From: Paraburkholderia phenazinium
GTDB lineage: Bacteria; Pseudomonadota; Gammaproteobacteria; Burkholderiales; Burkholderiaceae
Assembly: GCF_900142845.1 (NCBI RefSeq)
Contig: NZ_FSRU01000002.1
Span: 1,488,001-1,552,000 of the forward strand
Direction: 5' to 3'
DNA length: 64,000 bases
This document shows, in pieces, positions 60,785-64,000 of the stretch. Under the pieces are notes generated by a model. That model was not told the DNA's origin, did not search any database, and saw nothing but the letters and a program-made list of their open reading frames with translations. The number at the start of each line of letters is the position of its first letter. Within the stretch, counting starts at the first letter, position 1. The position numbers and the translations under genes were made by a program.

Positions 60785-60847
60785 ATTTATGTCTATCGAG
60801 TGCAATTCGCCTGCTCATGGCGTGTTCAACGCAAGGAATCCATACGT

Positions 60848-62563
60848 ATGAAACTGTCCTTTGTACAGAAGCTCTGGTTGCCGCTCATCCTGAGCCTTTT
60901 GTGTCTCGCCGGAATATCGGTCTACCACGCTTACCAGACTCGAGAAATGCAAATGGATGAGCGCAAGGCCGATCTGAAACACGCATCTGAGATCGCCCTG
61001 ACGGTGGTCAAGACTTTCGGTGACCAGGCAGCCACCGGCGCCGTGCCCGTCGCGGAAGCTCAAAAGCGGGCCATGGACAGCATCAGGAACATGCGATACG
61101 GCATGGACGGCTATTTTCAGATCGTCAATTCTCATCCGACCGTCCTGATGCACGGAACACGACCGGAGTGGACCGACAAGGACGTCAGCGACTACCAGGA
61201 TTCGAACGGCGTTTACGTCTTTAAGGATATCGTTGCGCTCATCAAGCGTGACGGCGAAGGCTTTACCGCATATGCCGCTGCGAAGCCGGGTGAAACCGAG
61301 GCATCGCCCAAGATTGCTTACAACGTGAGGTACCAGCCATGGGACTGGATTCTCACGACAGGGCTCTATGTGGACGACATCGACGCCGCCTTCCGCTCGA
61401 CGCTGTACCGGAGCCTCGGAATCCTGCTGGTACTGGCCGGCGCCCTTTCGGCCGGCGTGGCACTGCTCAATCGCGGCATCCTCCGCGCATTAGGCGGTGA
61501 GCCTTCCTATGCTGCCGAAATCGCCAACCAGATTGCCGGCAACGATCTGACTGCCGTGGTGAAGACGGCGCCAAACGATCGTTCGAGCCTGCTCTTTTCG
61601 ATGAAGCGCATGCAGGAGCAGCTCACACAGACCATCGGCACCATCAGGGTTTCGGCTGAGTCGATCGCCACCGCCACGCACCAGATCGCGGCGGGCAACC
61701 AGGACCTGTCGCAGCGTACTGAAGAGCAGGCCGCTTCGCTCGAGGAGACTGCGTCGAGCATGGAGCAACTGACCTCGGCCGTGACCCAGAATGCCGAGAA
61801 CGCCAGTCAGGCCAACCAGCTTGCTGCGCAGGCCGCCCACGTCGCGGAACAGGGCGGCGCCGTGGTGTCGCGCGTCGTGGACACCATGGAAGGCATCAAC
61901 GCCAGTTCGGACAGGATCGCCAATATTGTCGGCATCATCGAGGGTATCGCCTTCCAGACCAATATCCTTGCGCTGAATGCGGCCGTCGAAGCGGCGCGTG
62001 CAGGTGAACAAGGGCGGGGGTTCGCGGTGGTGGCCTCGGAAGTGCGGTCGCTGGCCCAGCGCTCCTCGGCGGCAGCCAAGGAGATCAAGGAGCTGATCCA
62101 CGATTCCGTGGAGCGGGTCCGGGCAGGCGCGGAGCATGTGCAGGAAGCCGGCACGAAGATGCGCGAGATCACGCACGAGATCAGGCGTGTGACCGACATC
62201 ATGGGTGAAATTACCGCCGCCTCGCACGAACAAAGCAAGGGCATCGGCCAGGTCAATCAGGCCGTTACGCAGATGGACGAAGTCACGCAGCAGAATGCGG
62301 CCCTTGTCGAACAGGCGGCGGCCGCCGCCAGCTCGCTCGAGTCGCAGGCGGCCGATCTGAAAGCCGCCGCCTCGATATTCAGGCTGAACGCCTCACGCGG
62401 CGCCGAGGGCAGCCGCCCTGTCGCGCAAACGCAAACGCCCACGCCCACGCCGGCGATTCCGGCGCGCGCTTCTGCACCCGCTGCAGCAGCCCTGAAGCGG
62501 CCGCCGGCGCAGCCCGTTCGGATCGCGCAAGCCGCCGCGGCTGGAGAGTGGGACAGCTTCTAG
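60848..62563 (+). CDS. Methyl-accepting chemotaxis protein, single Cache type
   Basis: 571 residues from ATG 60848, with AAGGAA upstream. Membrane segment about 10-30, a periplasmic single Cache (sCache_2) domain (about 40-180; [17 protein letters not shown]), second membrane segment about 190-212, HAMP-like region, then the methylation and signalling coiled coil. The tip contains [21 protein letters not shown]. The tail ends EWDSF, a likely CheR/CheB-docking pentapeptide like NWETF, after a Pro/Ala-rich linker. The ligand is unknown, though such Cache domains often bind small carboxylates. The EAL gene follows 86 bp later. Confidence 0.95.
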   Translation: MKLSFVQKLWLPLILSLLCLAGISVYHAYQTREMQMDERKADLKHASEIALTVVKTFGDQAATGAVPVAEAQKRAMDSIRNMRYGMDGYFQIVNSHPTVLMHGTRPEWTDKDVSDYQDSNGVYVFKDIVALIKRDGEGFTAYAAAKPGETEASPKIAYNVRYQPWDWILTTGLYVDDIDAAFRSTLYRSLGILLVLAGALSAGVALLNRGILRALGGEPSYAAEIANQIAGNDLTAVVKTAPNDRSSLLFSMKRMQEQLTQTIGTIRVSAESIATATHQIAAGNQDLSQRTEEQAASLEETASSMEQLTSAVTQNAENASQANQLAAQAAHVAEQGGAVVSRVVDTMEGINASSDRIANIVGIIEGIAFQTNILALNAAVEAARAGEQGRGFAVVASEVRSLAQRSSAAAKEIKELIHDSVERVRAGAEHVQEAGTKMREITHEIRRVTDIMGEITAASHEQSKGIGQVNQAVTQMDEVTQQNAALVEQAAAAASSLESQAADLKAAASIFRLNASRGAEGSRPVAQTQTPTPTPAIPARASAPAAAALKRPPAQPVRIAQAAAAGEWDSF

Positions 62564-62649
62564 AAGAGGGTGTCCACATCGCGGTCGCCCGTCGGCGCTA
62601 GAATCAACGTCGTTGCCCTTTACCGAATTCATCCTGGTGGCGCCATCCT

Positions 62650-63852
62650 ATGAGCGAAGAGACTCCTCGTTGCTTACCGAGCGTGAACAGTGCGTTTCAG
62701 CCCATCTTGTCTCTTGCTCATCAAACGCCGGTTGGACACGAGGCATTGCTCCGCTCATCGCTAGACGGCAAGCCTTGTTCGCCTTTGGATGCCTTCAGGC
62801 ATGCAAGGCTCGCTGGGCGTACCGGCGAATTCGAGCGGGAGTGTGTCCGATGTCATACCGGCCACTTCGTGCGCTTCGCGGACGACAAAAGCATCCTGTT
62901 TATCAACGCGCAGCCTGAAGTCCTCACGCATCCGATTCACGGGCTGGGGCTCGTTGCCGATATCCTGGCTTGCGGCATATCGCCGGCGCGGGTCGCGATC
63001 GAAATTCTGGAAACGCCTCAGCCGCGAAATGGCGTGCTCGCCGATGCGGTCGCCCAGTTGCGGCTGCACGGTTTCCTGATCGCTCTTGATGACTTTGGCG
63101 CGGGCGAAACAAATCTAAGCCGTGTCTGGGATCTGCAGCCCGACGTGGTAAAACTCGATCGCGAGCTTATCCGGCAAGCGGCTACGAGTCATCTGAAGGC
63201 ACGCAGCCTGCTACGCCTGGTAGGACTCCTGCACGAAATTGGCACGCTCGTCGCCGTCGAAGGGGTGGAGACGGAAGCAGAGGCGCTCCTATGCCTCGAT
63301 TGCGATGCCGATTTCGCACAGGGCTACTACTTTGGCCGCCCATTGGCGCTTGCGGACAAAAGCGACTTGCAGGTTTACAGCGCCGGATTCCCCCTGCCCC
63401 CCCTTCAAAGTGGCAATCGAATCAAACCCATTGCAGACCTGGCCGGTTTGCAACCGTACCGGCAGGCGTTTGAAGACGTCACGCATGCGTTCAAGCCGGG
63501 ACGGAACTTTCCCGAATGCGCGATGCGCTTTCTCGGCCTCCCCCTCTCGCTTCGCATGTTCCTGCTGGATGAGAGCGGCGCACAGATCGGCGCACCCGTG
63601 GAATCGAAAAGTCATCCGATGCGCAGGCAAGCGCGGTTCCCCATGCTAACCAGGAAGGCAGATGCCAACTGGTCGAAACGGCCATACTTCAGAAACGCGG
63701 CAAGTCATCCCGGTGCGACCGTCGTCAGCGAACCTTACGTGACATCGGGGTCAATGAATCTATGTGTGACGCTCGCAGTCTGTGTTGAAACCGAGGAGGC
63801 CAGGTACGTCATTTGCGGCGACGTACTCTTTGAGGAATTGGGACGATATTGA
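62650..63852 (+). CDS. EAL-domain protein, probable c-di-GMP phosphodiesterase, with C-terminal PAS-like domain
   Basis: 400 residues. EAL domain about 1-245: EALLR (EAL, residue about 30), INAQPE (Asn), AIEILE, DDFGAGETN (metal Asp pair), VVKLDREL (Lys), EGVETE (Glu) and QGYYFG (Gln). The catalytic set looks complete, so hydrolysis of c-di-GMP to pGpG is likely. The C-terminal 150 residues resemble the YkuI-type sensor domain (about 265-395; FPMLTRKADANWSKRPYFRNA). No membrane segments. Probably co-transcribed with the receptor. SD is weak (GGTGG). Confidence 0.9.
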   Translation: MSEETPRCLPSVNSAFQPILSLAHQTPVGHEALLRSSLDGKPCSPLDAFRHARLAGRTGEFERECVRCHTGHFVRFADDKSILFINAQPEVLTHPIHGLGLVADILACGISPARVAIEILETPQPRNGVLADAVAQLRLHGFLIALDDFGAGETNLSRVWDLQPDVVKLDRELIRQAATSHLKARSLLRLVGLLHEIGTLVAVEGVETEAEALLCLDCDADFAQGYYFGRPLALADKSDLQVYSAGFPLPPLQSGNRIKPIADLAGLQPYRQAFEDVTHAFKPGRNFPECAMRFLGLPLSLRMFLLDESGAQIGAPVESKSHPMRRQARFPMLTRKADANWSKRPYFRNAASHPGATVVSEPYVTSGSMNLCVTLAVCVETEEARYVICGDVLFEELGRY

Positions 63853-63866
63853 TGCGTATCCCAACG

Positions 63867-63965
63867 TCACCGAGTCGAGGCTCTCGCGATTGCTTCTGCA
63901 AATAGCAGCGTGGAACTGGTGCGCAGCAGAGCGATGAGCACAGCCGTCGAAAAGTATTGGTTCAT
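63867..63965 (-). CDS. Small ORF, 32 residues, hydrophobic
   Basis: ATG 63965 with GGAG 8 nt upstream; TGA at 63867-63869. Starts MNQYFSTAVLIALLRTSSTL, continues LLFAEAIA and ends RASTR. Could be a small membrane peptide. Its promoter would lie beyond or at the window edge. Convergent with the EAL gene, 14 bp apart. No family recognised; may be chance. Confidence 0.35.
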   Translation of the reverse strand: MNQYFSTAVLIALLRTSSTLLFAEAIARASTR

Positions 63966-64000
63966 GGTAGTAGCTCCGGTCATGCGACCCAACGTATAAG

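Larger units (their letters stand above)
60279..60847. other. Divergent control region between the GGDEF gene and the chemoreceptor gene
   Basis: 569 bp. From left to right: the cyclase leader with a chemoreceptor fragment (60349-60411), a minus-strand sigma-28-type promoter (60453-60479), a unique centre (about 60511-60712), and a plus-strand sigma-28-type promoter (60744-60770). The two promoters sit in mirror-image repeats. Small frames in this stretch are not credible genes. Confidence 0.75.

Noticed and set aside
58398..63852. Prophage or integrative element at tRNA-fMet
   Set aside because: No integrase, no partial tRNA copy and no phage genes; the tRNA gene is intact.

Overview
The window is GC-rich chromosomal DNA of a beta-proteobacterium of the family Burkholderiaceae, most likely Paraburkholderia or Burkholderia. 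This rests on the gene order (eno, kdsA, pyrG; rpfE-like, recJ, prfB, lysS; a complete isc operon; aceE, aceF, lpdA), a PHA-granule phasin, a single LolC/E-type permease, and a hairpin repeat at 34046-34098 of a kind I remember from Burkholderia genomes. No prophage, insertion sequence, CRISPR array or rRNA operon was seen. The only RNA gene found is an initiator tRNA.

Layout. 1-3368: minus-strand run pyrG, kdsA, eno (eno is cut by the window edge). 3776-10352: minus-strand alpha/beta hydrolase, comEC, tatD-type hydrolase, lolD and lolC/E. 10579-11551: a small toxin-antitoxin module lying between two copies of a 13-bp direct repeat. 11563-17411: plus-strand rpfE-like, recJ, prfB (with its programmed +1 frameshift) and lysS. 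17780-18523: a glycine-zipper envelope protein. 18716-24764: minus-strand iscR-S-U-A-hscB-hscA-fdx-iscX behind two IscR-like sites. 24879-29196: a phosphatase, a small membrane protein and lutB-lutA, divergent from an IclR regulator. 29344-31891: PBP7-type peptidase and a phasin. 32116-38651: pyruvate dehydrogenase genes aceE-aceF-lpdA on the minus strand. 38927-42081: a PAS histidine kinase and FixJ-type regulator. 42573-50315: folD, an acyltransferase, oligopeptidase A, cytosine deaminase, and dinB with a LexA box. 50525-54945: an Asp/Glu racemase, and a two-gene ABC importer with a double-length permease preceded by two very small ORFs. 55436-57594: kup and a 26-residue membrane peptide ORF. 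57853-57929: tRNA-fMet. 57999-63965: a small unknown gene and a c-di-GMP/chemotaxis cluster.

The most unusual part is 58398-63852. A MASE1-PAS-GGDEF cyclase (minus) and a Cache chemoreceptor followed by an EAL protein (plus) diverge from a 570-bp region. That region holds two mirror-image copies of about 72 bp. Each copy carries a good flagellar sigma-28 promoter (TCAAG-type -35, 11-nt spacer after the 8-mer, GCCGATAT -10). Between the minus-strand copy and the cyclase lies a 63-bp fragment of a chemoreceptor methylation region. I infer that a duplicated chemoreceptor gene was deleted and its flagellar promoter now serves the cyclase. This would put synthesis and degradation of c-di-GMP, and a chemoreceptor, under the same flagellar sigma factor.

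Other points of interest are the tiny ORFs with good ribosome-binding sites (54868-54945, 54639-54779, 57514-57594, 63867-63965), paired near-palindromes 21 bp apart at the toxin-antitoxin promoter, an AraC-regulator remnant in the leader of the ABC transporter, and several unexplained palindromes next to metabolic promoters. All identifications are by reading the sequence; no database search was possible.
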